From positions 1 through 64,000 of the forward strand of contig CAKTBG010000007.1 of assembly GCA_934533135.1 (NCBI GenBank): a stretch of DNA of 64,000 nucleotides. Direction: 5' to 3'. The notes beneath the pieces are model-generated. The model saw nothing but the letters and a program-made list of their open reading frames with translations. It did not search any database and was not told the origin of the DNA. Positions 43,852-52,976 of this stretch are shown here, in pieces (the stretch's first letter is position 1; the number at the start of each line of letters is the position of its first letter). The position numbers and the translations under genes are program-made. The stretch comes from an uncultured Faecalibacterium sp. (GTDB lineage Bacteria > Bacillota > Clostridia > Oscillospirales > Ruminococcaceae).

Positions 43852-45039
43852 TTACTGTTCGCCGCTGTTGATGCCGATCTCCTGCAGAAACTCCCGGATC
43901 CGTTTCAACGCTTCGGTCAGATGCTCCACCGAGTAGGCGTAAGACACCCGGCAGTACCCCTCGCCGGAAGCACCAAAGGCATCGCCCGGGATGATGGCGA
44001 CGTGCTTCTGCTCCAAGAGCTTTGTGCAGAATTCCTGACTGGTCATGCCGGTGGACTTGATGCAGGGGAAGGCGTAGAACGCACCCCGCGGCTCAAAGCA
44101 GGTCAGCCCCATCTGGTTGAAGCCGCGCACCACCAGACGGCGGCGCATATTGTACTCATCCCGCATCCGGTCGATCTCGCCGTCGCACTCCTTCAGGGCG
44201 GTGATGGCGGCGTACTGGCTGGTGGTGGGTGCGCTCATGATGGCACTCTGGTGGATCTTGGTCATGATCTTGAGGATGGGGGCCGGGCCGCAGGCATAGC
44301 CCAGACGCCAGCCGGTCATGGCATAGGTTTTGGAAAAGCCGTTGACCACGATGGTCCGCTCCGCCATGCCGGGCAGCGACGCGATCGACACATGAGGCCG
44401 CAGGCCGTAGTTCAGCTCGGCGTAGATCTCATCCGACAGCACCATGATGTCGGTATCCCGCAGAACGTCGGCAATGGCCTCCAGATCTTCCCGTTCCATC
44501 ACCGCGCCGGTGGGGTTGTTGGGGAAGGGCATGATGAGCAGCTTGGTCTTGGGCGTGATGGCGGCTTTCAGCGCATCGGCACGGAGGCGGAACTCGTCCT
44601 CCTGCCGGCAGGCGACATGGATCGGCACCCCGCCCGACAGGGTGGTGATGGGCTCGTAGCAGACGAAGCACGGCTCCGGAAGGATGACTTCATCGCCGGG
44701 CTGCACCAGTGTGCGGATGCACATATCAATGGCTTCGCTGCCGCCCACGGTCACAAGGATCTGCCCATTCGGGTCGTATTTCAGCCCGAAGCGGCGATCC
44801 AGATACCGGGCGATCTCGGCACGCAGCTCCTTCAGACCGGCGTTGGAGGTGTAGCGGGTGCGGCCGTGTTCCAGGCTCTCGATGCCCGCCTCCCGCACCG
44901 CCCACGGGGTTTTGAAATCCGGCTCACCGACGCCGAGGCTGATGCACTCGGGCATTTCGGCGGCAAGGTCGAAGAATTTGCGGATGCCGGAAGGCCGCAT
45001 CTCCTTGGCGGCAGGCGCGATCAATTTATCGTAATCCAT
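43852..45039 (-). CDS. Class I/II PLP-dependent aminotransferase
   Basis: Fold-type I aminotransferase of 395 residues from ATG 45039 (MDYDKLIAPAAKEM). ISLGVGEPDFKTP, SNAGLKELR, MPFPNNPTGAVM, LSDEIYAELNYG, and NGFSKTYAMTGWRLGYACGP with the PLP Lys (about 230) are clear. It resembles the aspartate/aromatic aminotransferase branch; the substrate is not decidable. GTG 45054 would add five residues. Its start overlaps the stop of the Lrp-type regulator by one base (TAATG), so the pair is translationally coupled and the regulator probably senses a related amino acid. Confidence 0.92.
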   Translation of the reverse strand: MDYDKLIAPAAKEMRPSGIRKFFDLAAEMPECISLGVGEPDFKTPWAVREAGIESLEHGRTRYTSNAGLKELRAEIARYLDRRFGLKYDPNGQILVTVGGSEAIDMCIRTLVQPGDEVILPEPCFVCYEPITTLSGGVPIHVACRQEDEFRLRADALKAAITPKTKLLIMPFPNNPTGAVMEREDLEAIADVLRDTDIMVLSDEIYAELNYGLRPHVSIASLPGMAERTIVVNGFSKTYAMTGWRLGYACGPAPILKIMTKIHQSAIMSAPTTSQYAAITALKECDGEIDRMRDEYNMRRRLVVRGFNQMGLTCFEPRGAFYAFPCIKSTGMTSQEFCTKLLEQKHVAIIPGDAFGASGEGYCRVSYAYSVEHLTEALKRIREFLQEIGINSGEQ

Positions 45040-45518
45040 TACAGTACCGTGCACTCTCTTTCATCAATTTCTTCGTCCTGATACAGGCGGCCTTCCTTTT
45101 TGTAGGTACGCAGCACGAAATGGGTGGCCGTGGACAGCACATCGTCCAGCGGGCTGAGCCGCTTGGCCACGAACAGCGCGATCTCCTGAAAGGTCTTGCC
45201 CTTGATGACCAGCTGCAGGTCGTAGCCGCCGCTCATCAGCAGCACGCTCTCCACCTCGTCGAAGGCGGCGATGGTGGCGGCGATCTCATCGAAGCCGCGG
45301 CTCTTCTTGGGGCTGACGTTCAGCTCGATGACAGCCTCGACCCGGTTGATCCCGGCCTTTTCCCAGTCCACGAGGGTCTTGTAGCCCTTGATGATGCCCT
45401 GCGCCCGGGCCAGATCGATCATGGCCGCGACCTCGGCCGGGGATTTATTCAGCATCGTGGCAATGTCCTCGATCGGCAGCCGCGCGTTATCTTCCAGAAT
45501 TTTCAAAAGCTGTTCCAT
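45039..45518 (-). CDS. Lrp/AsnC-family transcriptional regulator
   Basis: A 159-residue regulator from ATG 45518 (MEQLLKILEDNARLPIEDIA), with AAGGAG upstream. The winged helix-turn-helix covers about 10-55 (IEDIATMLNKSPAEVAAMI), and the RAM/ACT-like effector domain covers about 70-150 with VESVLLMSGGYDLQLVIKG. The upstream in-frame extension crosses the promoter and is rejected. Cotranscribed with the aminotransferase. Such pairs usually respond to the amino acid that the enzyme handles. Confidence 0.93.
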   Translation of the reverse strand: MEQLLKILEDNARLPIEDIATMLNKSPAEVAAMIDLARAQGIIKGYKTLVDWEKAGINRVEAVIELNVSPKKSRGFDEIAATIAAFDEVESVLLMSGGYDLQLVIKGKTFQEIALFVAKRLSPLDDVLSTATHFVLRTYKKEGRLYQDEEIDERECTVL

Positions 45519-45565
45519 AAAGTTTCGACTCCTTACACAGTTTGATGGATCGGAAATTATAGATA

Positions 45566-45574
45566 AGTATAGCA
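45566..45574 (-). promoter_or_regulatory. Extended -10 promoter of the Lrp-aminotransferase pair
   Basis: Minus-strand TGC TATACT (45566-45571); a TGCAAT lies 16 bases upstream as a weak -35. Confidence 0.5.
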
Positions 45575-45673
45575 CAGTCCGGGCAGGATTGCACTTCCTT
45601 TTTGAGATAGAATGTCTTTTCCCGCCGGGAACTGTTCTTTTTTCCAAAAAGTATATTCAAATTTCAGTAAATC

Positions 45674-45682
45674 TGCTATACT
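45674..45682 (+). promoter_or_regulatory. Extended -10 promoter of the ACT/UPF0210 pair
   Basis: TGC followed by TATACT (45677-45682), with an AT-rich but poor -35 (TATTCA). Divergent from the Lrp promoter about 105 bases away, so a regulator site between them could act on both. Confidence 0.5.
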
Positions 45683-45781
45683 AGAATCGAAATGCGGCGT
45701 TTTTGGAGCCGTACTGTACGCACAGAACTCTGTCCTTTGCCGCGGCAGGGGCAGCCGGGAAAGAAAATGAGGGTAGGAAAC

Positions 45782-46051
45782 ATGAAAGCTTTCATCACCG
45801 TGATCGGAAAAGACACCGTCGGCGTCGTCGCAAAAGTTTCGAGCCTTTGCAGTGCGCTGAACATCAACATCGAGGACGTGACCCAGAGCATCCTGCAGGG
45901 AATGTTTGCCATGATCATGCTGGTGGACATCTCCGGCTGCAGCGTCTCCCACGAGGAACTGCACCAGCGTACCGACGCACTGGCCAAAGAGATGGGGATG
46001 CAGATCAACGTGACCCGTCAGGAAGTCTTTGACGCCATGCACACGATCTGA
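45782..46051 (+). CDS. ACT-domain protein (UPF0237)
   Basis: An 89-residue single ACT domain: [40 protein letters not shown]. It begins at ATG 45782 with GGTAGGA upstream; longer in-frame extensions precede the promoter region or lack a site. ACT domains bind amino acids or other small effectors. It is always found, in my knowledge, next to the UPF0210 gene that follows 14 bases later, so they probably form a sensor and effector pair. Confidence 0.92.
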   Translation: MKAFITVIGKDTVGVVAKVSSLCSALNINIEDVTQSILQGMFAMIMLVDISGCSVSHEELHQRTDALAKEMGMQINVTRQEVFDAMHTI

Positions 46052-46065
46052 CGGAGGGAGCTGCA

Positions 46066-47433
46066 ATGAGTATGTTTAACACCGGCGACATCCTCGAGAC
46101 CATCGAGATGTTCACGCAGGACAATCTGGACGTGCGCACCGTCACCATGGGCATCAGCCTGCTGGACTGCATCGACCCCGACCCCAAGAAGGCCTGCGAA
46201 AAGATCTACCGCAAGATCACCACCAAGGCAGCCGATCTGGTGCCCGCCGTCGAGCACATCAGCGCGGAGTACGGCATCCCCATCATCAACAAGCGGATCA
46301 GCGTGACCCCCATCGCCATGCTGCTGGGTGCCTGCCCGGACGCCGACCCGGTGGACTTTGCCAAGGCTCTGGACGCCGCCGGAAAGAAGGTCGGCGTAAA
46401 CTTCGTGGGCGGCTATACGGCCCTCGTACATAAGGGCTTCTCGGCCGGTGACCGCCGCCTGATCGAGTCCATCCCCCGCGCACTGGCCGAGACCGACATC
46501 GTCTGCAGCTCGGTCAACATCGGCGCGACCAAGGCTGGCCTGAACATGGACGCCGTCAAGCTGATGGGCGAAGCCGTCAAGAAAGCCTCCGAGCTGACGG
46601 CCGACCGGCAGTGCATCGGCGCAGCCAAGCTGGTCGTGTTCTGCAACGCCCCGGAAGACAACCCCTTCATGGCCGGTGCGTTCCACGGCCCCGGCGAGCC
46701 GGATTGCGAGATCCACGTCGGCGTTTCCGGCCCCGGTGCCGTCCGTGCGGCTCTGGCGCGTCTACCCAAGGACGCCCCCATCGACGCTGTGGCCGAGCTG
46801 GTCAAGCGCACCGCCTTCAAGATCACCCGCGTAGGACAGCTGGTGGCCAACCTTGCCTCCGATGCACTGGGCGTTCCCGCCGGCATCATCGACCTGTCGC
46901 TGGCCCCCACCCCGGCTGTGGGCGACAGCGTTGCCAACATCCTTGAGGAAATGGGTCTGGAGACCTGCGGCTGCTGCGGCACCACCGCCTGCCTCGCCCT
47001 GCTGAACGACGCCGTCAAAAAGGGCGGCGTGATGGCCTCCAACCATGTCGGCGGCCTGTCCGGTGCGTTCATCCCGGTCAGTGAGGACGACGGCATGATC
47101 CACGCCGCCGAGTCCGGCTGCCTGACCATTGAGAAGCTGGAAGCCATGACCGCCGTCTGCTCGGTGGGCATTGATATGGTCATCATTCCGGGCGACACCA
47201 CCCCCGCCGTCATCAGCGCGCTCATCGCCGACGAAGCCGCCATCGGCATGGTCAACAGCAAGACCACCGCCGTCCGCGTCATCCCGGCCATCGGCCGCAA
47301 GGCTGGCGAGGTGCTGGACTTTGGCGGTCTGCTGGGCTACGGCCCCATCATGCCGGTCAACCAGCGCGACCCCTCGGTGTTCATCAACCGCGGCGGCCGA
47401 CTGCCCGCCCCCATGCAGTCGCTGAAGAACTAA
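46066..47433 (+). CDS. PFL-family protein (UPF0210/DUF711)
   Basis: A 455-residue cytosolic protein with the UPF0210 signatures: [25 protein letters not shown] in the form [51 protein letters not shown] and a [16 protein letters not shown] segment. The family is structurally related to glycyl-radical/pyruvate formate-lyase barrels, but no glycyl-radical RVxGY motif is visible, and no biochemical function is established. It is paired with the ACT protein. GGAGGGAGC upstream of ATG 46066. Confidence 0.93.
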   Translation: MSMFNTGDILETIEMFTQDNLDVRTVTMGISLLDCIDPDPKKACEKIYRKITTKAADLVPAVEHISAEYGIPIINKRISVTPIAMLLGACPDADPVDFAKALDAAGKKVGVNFVGGYTALVHKGFSAGDRRLIESIPRALAETDIVCSSVNIGATKAGLNMDAVKLMGEAVKKASELTADRQCIGAAKLVVFCNAPEDNPFMAGAFHGPGEPDCEIHVGVSGPGAVRAALARLPKDAPIDAVAELVKRTAFKITRVGQLVANLASDALGVPAGIIDLSLAPTPAVGDSVANILEEMGLETCGCCGTTACLALLNDAVKKGGVMASNHVGGLSGAFIPVSEDDGMIHAAESGCLTIEKLEAMTAVCSVGIDMVIIPGDTTPAVISALIADEAAIGMVNSKTTAVRVIPAIGRKAGEVLDFGGLLGYGPIMPVNQRDPSVFINRGGRLPAPMQSLKN

Positions 47434-47538
47434 CCCTCTCCGTCTCGTATTCGCCCGGGCAGCACCCCAGTCCGCGGAATGGGGGTGCCTTTGGCAAACG
47501 GGGAGCGTTTCCCGATTTCTTGAATAGCACATCGCAAA

Positions 47539-47583
47539 CAGACCCATCCTTTGGTTATCATTTCCAAAGGGAGGGTCTTTTTT
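47539..47583 (+). terminator. Terminator that overlaps the spoIIR ribosome-binding site
   Basis: AGACCCATCCTTTGG (47540-47554) pairs with CCAAAGGGAGGGTCT (about 47564-47578), followed by seven T residues. The 3' arm contains the GGGAGGG Shine-Dalgarno sequence of the gene starting at 47585. Confidence 0.88.
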
Positions 47584-47584
47584 G

Positions 47585-48229
47585 ATGTGTGTCTGGTTCA
47601 CGCGCCGGTTGTCCCGGCGGGAGATGCGGTGTTTGGGATGGGTGCTCTGCGGGTGTATCCTGCTCTGCGGGCTGGCACAGCTTTGGGGATGGAGCCGGGT
47701 GCAGCTGGACACCGGGGCTGCGCTCTGCGCCGACACCCTGCGCTTCCACATCCGGGCCGAGAGCGATTCTCTGCTGGATCAGAGCGTAAAGCTCCGGGTC
47801 CGGGATGCCGTCCTCGCCTATGCCGATGCCGCCTGCCCCGCTTCGGGCAAAGCCGACGCGCTCCATTGGGCCGCGCAGAACCTGCCGCAGCTTCAGCTGA
47901 CGGCACAGCAGACGCTTGCCGGATGGGGGCTTTCCACCCCGGTGCGGGTACGGCTGGTGGAAATGTACTTTGACCGGACGCAGTACGCCGGGGCCGCGCT
48001 CCCCGCCGGGCGGTACGATGCGGTGCGGATCGAGCTGGGCGATCCCGCCCACTACGGCAGAAACTGGTGGTGCGTCCTCTACCCGGGGCTCTGCCGGTCG
48101 GCCTGCGGCGGCTATGCCCTGCCGGAAGAAAACGACCTCGTCTGCGGGCAATACATCGTCCGGTTCAAGCTGGTGGATTGGTGGCAGAGCGTGACGGCGG
48201 ATAAAAAAGAGGTTGTGCTGGTGGCATAA
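47585..48229 (+). CDS. spoIIR: Stage II sporulation protein R (SpoIIR) homologue
   Basis: SpoIIR is a secreted signal made in the forespore that triggers SpoIIGA to process pro-sigma-E. The 214-residue product has an N-terminal hydrophobic segment (about 18-36), then LRFHIRAESDSLLDQSVKLRVRDAV (in pieces), the family hallmark, and later RVRLVEMYFDRTQYAGAALPAGRYDAVRIELG with NWWCVLYPGLC. ATG 47585 is supported by GGGAGGG nine bases upstream. The ribosome site lies in a terminator hairpin, so read-through from upstream would mask it. It hints at sporulation ancestry even if this lineage does not sporulate. Confidence 0.88.
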   Translation: MCVWFTRRLSRREMRCLGWVLCGCILLCGLAQLWGWSRVQLDTGAALCADTLRFHIRAESDSLLDQSVKLRVRDAVLAYADAACPASGKADALHWAAQNLPQLQLTAQQTLAGWGLSTPVRVRLVEMYFDRTQYAGAALPAGRYDAVRIELGDPAHYGRNWWCVLYPGLCRSACGGYALPEENDLVCGQYIVRFKLVDWWQSVTADKKEVVLVA

Positions 48230-48326
48230 CTCCCTCAGTCATGGCTCACGCCATGACAGCTCCCCCGGAGGAGGAGCCTTGGCCCCATCCCTGAGGGGGC
48301 TGTCGCGTAAGCGACTGGGGGAGTTT
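48230..48326. repeat. Intergenic palindromic repeat copy, CTCCC-arm variant
   Basis: ACTCCCTCAG and CTGGGGGAGT are the outer arms; inside are CATGGCTCACGCCATG, CTCCCCCGGAGGAGGAG, CCTGAGGG and GTCGCGTAAGCGAC hairpins. The outer arm sequence differs from GCCCTCTC, but both arms changed together. It lies after spoIIR. Confidence 0.8.
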
Positions 48327-48381
48327 TAACACTTTCTTCCTTTCCATCATAGGCTGAACTCGGAAGGAGTGTGTTTTGACA

Positions 48382-48852
48382 ATGGCAATCCCTGCATATT
48401 ATTCGCTCATTCACGTCGGCTCCAGCGGGCCGGACGTGGCACTGGTGCAGACGTGGCTCAACGGCATCCGGGATCCATGTACCTGGCACGGCATCCTCGC
48501 GGTAGACGGCAGCTTTGGCACAGGGTCAGAAAAGGCCGTGATGGAGTTTCAGCTCCGGAACCGGCTGACCGCGGACGGCAAGGTGGGGCTGGCCACATGG
48601 AACGCCCTGTACAGCAAATACACCGCCAAGCACGGCCTCGGTGCCCCCTATCCGGGCATCGCCCTGCGCACCGGCATGGCCGGCGGCACAGTCCGCCTGC
48701 TGCAGCAAAAGCTGAACACCCTTGGCGAAACGCTCTCGTCGGATGGCAAATTCGGCGCGGCCACCGCAGCCGCCGTCCGGCGGTTTCAGGCGCGGAACCA
48801 CCTGACCGCCGACGGCGTTGTGGGGGTCACGACTTGGAACAAGCTGTTCTGA
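48382..48852 (+). CDS. Peptidoglycan-binding protein with two PG_binding_1 domains
   Basis: A 156-residue protein made of two PG_binding_1 repeats of about 65-70 residues: DVALVQTWLNGIRD...GTGSEKAVMEFQ...LTADGKVGLATWNAL, and GGTVRLLQQKLNTLG...GAATAAAVRRFQ...LTADGVVGVTTWNKLF. No signal peptide or catalytic domain is visible. An alternative start is TTG 48376, six bases after AGGAG; ATG 48382 is 12 bases after it. Standalone PG_binding domains of this type occur in phage endolysins and spore or wall proteins, so it could also be a phage remnant. Confidence 0.82.
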   Translation: MAIPAYYSLIHVGSSGPDVALVQTWLNGIRDPCTWHGILAVDGSFGTGSEKAVMEFQLRNRLTADGKVGLATWNALYSKYTAKHGLGAPYPGIALRTGMAGGTVRLLQQKLNTLGETLSSDGKFGAATAAAVRRFQARNHLTADGVVGVTTWNKLF

Positions 48853-48864
48853 TGTGAATTCCCG

Positions 48865-48898
48865 AAGGCGGCGGTGGACAAAACCGCCGCCTTTTTTA
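48865..48898 (+). terminator. Intrinsic terminator after the PG-binding gene
   Basis: AAGGCGGCGGT (48865-48875) pairs with ACCGCCGCCTT (about 48883-48893), followed by TTTTTT. Confidence 0.92.
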
Positions 48899-48967
48899 TC
48901 GCAATTCAACGTTTGAATGCAACGGCAACAGCGTTGCATTGCATCCCGCAAAGATGCCGTTTTCATG

Positions 48968-48997
48968 TTGCACTCATTTCTTGACTTGCGATATAAT
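48968..48997 (+). promoter_or_regulatory. sbcD-sbcC promoter
   Basis: TTGCAC (48968-48973), 18-base spacer, TATAAT (48992-48997). Confidence 0.7.
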
Positions 48998-49028
48998 GGG
49001 AGCAGAATTGCAAAAAGGCGGTGTTCCC

Positions 49029-50168
49029 ATGCGTTTTCTCCATCTGTCCGACCTGCATCTGGGCAAGCGGGTCTGCGAATTTTCAATGCTGGACGACCAG
49101 CGGTACATCCTCGAACAAATTTTAGCCCTGCTGGACGAAACCCCGGTGGACGGCGTGCTGCTGGCGGGCGACCTCTACGATAAGCCGGTTCCCCCGGCCG
49201 AGGCCGTCCGGCTGCTGGACTGGTTTCTCACCGAGCTTTCCCAGCGGAAACTGCCGGTGTTTGCCATCAGCGGCAACCACGATTCCGCCGACCGGATCGC
49301 GTTTGGCTCCCACCTGCTGGCCGAGAGCCGGGTCTATGTCAGCCCGGTGTTCGCCGGTGCGCCGGAGCCGATCTCCCTCACCGACGCCTTCGGCACCGTG
49401 GATGTGTATCTGCTCCCCTTCCTGAAACCGGCATCCGTCCGGCACATCTACCCGGACGAGCCGATCGAGAGCTACAGCGACGCACTGGGCTGCGTGCTCC
49501 GCCGCTGCAAGCTGGACAAGACCCACCGGAACCTTCTGGTGGCACACCAGTTTGTGGCCGGTGCTGCCTGCTGCGAGAGCGAGGAGCCCTCTGTCGGCGG
49601 TCTGGACAGCGTGGACGCCGCCCTCTTCGACGGCTTTGACTATGTGGCACTGGGGCATCTCCACAGCCCCCAGAAAGTCGGGCGGGACGCCGTGCGCTAC
49701 TGCGGCACACCGCTCAAGTATTCCTTCTCGGAGGCACACCAGAACAAGAGCGCGACCTTTGTGGAGCTGAGAGCCAAGGGCGACGTACAGCTTTCGTTTG
49801 CCCCCCTCACCCCTCTGCACGACCTGCGGGAGCTGCGCGGCAGCTACATGGAGCTGACCGACCGCCGCACTTACGAGGGCACCGCTGTGGACGACTACCT
49901 CCACATCACCCTCACCGATGAGCAGGATGTGCCGGACGCGCTGGCAAGGCTCCGGGTCCTCTACCCGAACCTGATGCGGCTGGATTACGACAACCTCCGC
50001 ACCCGCCAGCAGCAGTGCATCGACCGCCCCGAGCGGGTCGAGCAGCGTTCGCCGCTGGAGCACTTTGCGGCCTTTTACGAATCCCAGAACAACGCCCCCC
50101 TCACCGCAGAGCAGGCAGCGTTCTGTCAGGAGCTCATCGAGACGATCTGGAAGGAGGCCGACGCATGA
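49029..50168 (+). CDS. sbcD: Exonuclease subunit SbcD
   Basis: Mre11-type nuclease that, with SbcC, opens DNA hairpins and trims protein-blocked ends. From ATG 49029 it is 379 residues, starting MRFLHLSDLHLGKRVCEFSM; LLAGDLYDK, ISGNHDSADRIAFGSHLL, HQFVAG and LGHLHSPQKVG give the phosphoesterase metal-site His and Asp ligands. The cap and C-terminal region bind the SbcC head. Overlaps sbcC by four bases (ATGA). An in-frame extension upstream precedes the promoter and is rejected. SbcCD would cleave long palindromes such as the intergenic repeats described here. Confidence 0.95.
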   Translation: MRFLHLSDLHLGKRVCEFSMLDDQRYILEQILALLDETPVDGVLLAGDLYDKPVPPAEAVRLLDWFLTELSQRKLPVFAISGNHDSADRIAFGSHLLAESRVYVSPVFAGAPEPISLTDAFGTVDVYLLPFLKPASVRHIYPDEPIESYSDALGCVLRRCKLDKTHRNLLVAHQFVAGAACCESEEPSVGGLDSVDAALFDGFDYVALGHLHSPQKVGRDAVRYCGTPLKYSFSEAHQNKSATFVELRAKGDVQLSFAPLTPLHDLRELRGSYMELTDRRTYEGTAVDDYLHITLTDEQDVPDALARLRVLYPNLMRLDYDNLRTRQQQCIDRPERVEQRSPLEHFAAFYESQNNAPLTAEQAAFCQELIETIWKEADA

Positions 50169-52966
50169 GACCTTTGAAGCTGACCCTCTCGGCCTTCGGG
50201 CCTTACGCTGCACAGACGGTGCTGGAGCTGGAAAAGCTGGGGCGGGGCGGGCTGTATCTCGTCACCGGCGACACCGGTGCGGGCAAGACCACCCTCTTCG
50301 ACGCCATCACCTACGCCCTGTACGACCATTCCAGCGGCGGCGTCCGGGAGGGTGCCATGCTCCGCAGCAAATACGCCGACCCGAAGACCCCCACCTTTGT
50401 CGAGCTGGAATTCGAGGTGGGCGGCAAGCGGTACACCGTCCGCCGAAATCCCGAATACCTCCGCCCGAAGACCCGCGGCGAGGGCTTCACCACCGAAAAG
50501 GCCGACGCCACCCTCACCTACGGCGACGGCCGCCCGCCCGTGACCCGGGCGAAAGAGGTCACTGCCGCCGTCATCGACGTGATCGGGCTGGACTACAACC
50601 AGTTTTCTCAGATCGTCCTGATCGCGCAGGGGCAGTTCACCCGGCTGCTCAACGCCTCCACCGAAGAGCGGATCAAGATCTTCCGCACCCTGTTCCGCAC
50701 CCAGCGGTATCAGCAGCTGCAGGAGAAGCTGCTGGCCGAATGCAGCGACCTGAACCAGCGGCGGACGGCGCAGAACATCCAGATCGGGCAGATCCTGTCC
50801 GGCGTCCACTGGGCGGAGGATGACCCGGAAGCGGAGACTCTGGCCGCCCTCTCCGCCCAGACTCCGCCCGATGCGGTGGCAGAACTGCTGATGCAGCTGA
50901 CGGAACGGCAGGACGCCGCCCTCTCTGCCGCCGCCGACGCGCGGAACAAAGCCGACGAGCGGCTGGCGGCTGTGCAGCAGACTCTTGGCCGGGCTGCGGC
51001 CGCACAGAAACTGCGGGAGGATCTTGCCGCAAAGCAGAACGAACTGGCCGGGCTGCTCCCCGCACGGGATGCCGCCCGCGTGGAGATGGAACGCCATGCC
51101 GGAGACGCCGCCGCCCTCGACGCCCTGACCGGGCAGATTGCCAACGCCGAAACGGATCTTGCCCGCTACAACAAACTGGAGGAGCTGCTCCGGCAGGAGA
51201 CCGAAGCCCGGGGCAAAGCCAAGCAGGAGCAGCGCAAAGCCCAGACCCATCGGGAAGCCCTTGCCGCACTGGACAAAGCCCTTGCCGCCCTGCGGGAAGA
51301 GCAGGACAGCCTTGCCAACGCCGAAGCCGAACGGGTCAAGCTGGAGACCCAGAGTAAGGAATTGACCCAGCGTGGCAAAGCCCTGCGCGATCTGGACAAG
51401 CTGCTGGACGACTGCCATGCCCGGGCACAGGCGGTCAAAACGGCACAGGCCGCTTACCAGAAGGCCGCACTGACCCAGACCGCCGCACGCGAACGCCGCG
51501 ACCGGCTGGAACGGAGCTTCCTCGATGCACAGGCCGGCTTACTGGCACAGGATCTCGCCGAGGGCACGCCCTGCCCGGTCTGCGGCAGCATCCACCATCC
51601 CCAGCGGGCAGAGCTGCCCGCATCGGCTCCGACGCAGGCGCAGGTGGACGCTGCCAAAGCTGCCGCCGATGCCGCAGACCGCAGCGCACAGGAGGCCAGT
51701 GCCACCGCACGGGAAGCCCTCGCCGCCGAAAAGGAAGGGCGTTCGACCCTCCGCCGGGATGCCAAGGCTCTGCTGCCGGAACGGTTTGCCGACGAGACCG
51801 CCTCCCCTGCCACGCTGGGGGATCTGCGCACCGCTGCCGCCGAAGAGCTGGAGCGTCTACGCACCGCATACCGCCAGCTGCAACAGGAACAAAAGCAGAA
51901 TCAGGCCGCCTGCCAGCGGCGCATCCAACTGGAAGCCGACCTCAAAGCGAAGACCGACCGGCGCACCGCATTAGAGGCCGCTGCCTCCGAAGCCGAACAG
52001 CAGGCCGCCGCGCAGTCGGCCACGGTGCAAAGCCTGACGCAGCAGCTCGCCGACGCCCGCACCGCCCTGCCCTATCCCACCCGAGCCGAGGCAGAACAGG
52101 CTCTTGACACGCGCAAAAAACAGCGGGATCAACTGCAGGACGCCAAGACGCAGGCCGAAACCACGCTGCGCCGGTGCGAAAAGGCCGTCTCGGATGCAGA
52201 AGCGGCGATCCGCGCCCTGAACGCGCAACGCCTCCCGTCGGAGGAGGAGGATCCCCCCGCGGACCTCGCCGCCCTGCAAGCGGAAAAAGCCACGCTGGAA
52301 GCCCGGCGCACGGCTCTGACCGAACAGGAAAAAACGCTGACCGCCCTGCTTCGCCCCAATCAGGCGGCCTTGCGGGAGTACCAGCAGCGCGCCGCGGAGC
52401 GCACCGCACTGGAGACCCGCTGGCAGTGGGTCAACGCACTGGCCTCCACCGCCAGCGGCACCCTGAGCAGCAAGCAGAAGATCCGGCTGGAGACCTACAT
52501 CCAGATGACCTATCTGGATCGCATCCTCGTCCACGCCAACACCCGGCTGATGCAGATGACCGCCGGGCAGTACGAGCTGGAACGGATCGGAGCCGAGAAT
52601 CAGCGCAGTCAGTCCGGCCTCGACCTCGGCGTCATCGACCACTACAACGGCACCCGCCGCAGCGTCAAGACCCTTTCGGGCGGCGAGAGCTTCAAGGCAT
52701 CGCTGGCTCTGGCGTTGGGTCTGTCGGACGAGGTGCAGCGTGCCGCCGGCGGCATCCGGCTGGACACCCTCTTCCTCGACGAAGGCTTCGGCTCGCTGGA
52801 CGACGAATCCCTCGAGCAGGCCATCCGCGTCCTCGTCGGCCTCACCGAGGGCAACCGTCTGGTCGGCATCATCTCCCATGTGGCGGCACTCAAAGACCGC
52901 ATCGACCTTCAGGTGGTGGTAAAAAAGACCCGGAGCGGCGGCAGCACCGTGCGCTTGGTTTTGTAA
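50165..52966 (+). CDS. sbcC: Exonuclease subunit SbcC
   Basis: Rad50-type ABC ATPase, 933 residues from ATG 50165. The N-terminal head begins MRPLKLTLSAFGPYA, with Walker A VTGDTGAGKTTLFDA (about 34-48) and a Q-loop in FSQIVLIAQGQFTRLL. Two long coiled coils flank the zinc hook CPVCGSIHHP (about 470-479). The C-terminal head has the ABC signature TLSGGESFKASLALAL and Walker B DTLFLDEGFGSLDDESL. The gene is unusually Ala/Gln-rich in its coils but the length is normal. Partner of SbcD. Confidence 0.95.
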   Translation: MRPLKLTLSAFGPYAAQTVLELEKLGRGGLYLVTGDTGAGKTTLFDAITYALYDHSSGGVREGAMLRSKYADPKTPTFVELEFEVGGKRYTVRRNPEYLRPKTRGEGFTTEKADATLTYGDGRPPVTRAKEVTAAVIDVIGLDYNQFSQIVLIAQGQFTRLLNASTEERIKIFRTLFRTQRYQQLQEKLLAECSDLNQRRTAQNIQIGQILSGVHWAEDDPEAETLAALSAQTPPDAVAELLMQLTERQDAALSAAADARNKADERLAAVQQTLGRAAAAQKLREDLAAKQNELAGLLPARDAARVEMERHAGDAAALDALTGQIANAETDLARYNKLEELLRQETEARGKAKQEQRKAQTHREALAALDKALAALREEQDSLANAEAERVKLETQSKELTQRGKALRDLDKLLDDCHARAQAVKTAQAAYQKAALTQTAARERRDRLERSFLDAQAGLLAQDLAEGTPCPVCGSIHHPQRAELPASAPTQAQVDAAKAAADAADRSAQEASATAREALAAEKEGRSTLRRDAKALLPERFADETASPATLGDLRTAAAEELERLRTAYRQLQQEQKQNQAACQRRIQLEADLKAKTDRRTALEAAASEAEQQAAAQSATVQSLTQQLADARTALPYPTRAEAEQALDTRKKQRDQLQDAKTQAETTLRRCEKAVSDAEAAIRALNAQRLPSEEEDPPADLAALQAEKATLEARRTALTEQEKTLTALLRPNQAALREYQQRAAERTALETRWQWVNALASTASGTLSSKQKIRLETYIQMTYLDRILVHANTRLMQMTAGQYELERIGAENQRSQSGLDLGVIDHYNGTRRSVKTLSGGESFKASLALALGLSDEVQRAAGGIRLDTLFLDEGFGSLDDESLEQAIRVLVGLTEGNRLVGIISHVAALKDRIDLQVVVKKTRSGGSTVRLVL

Positions 52967-52976
52967 TACGTTGTTC

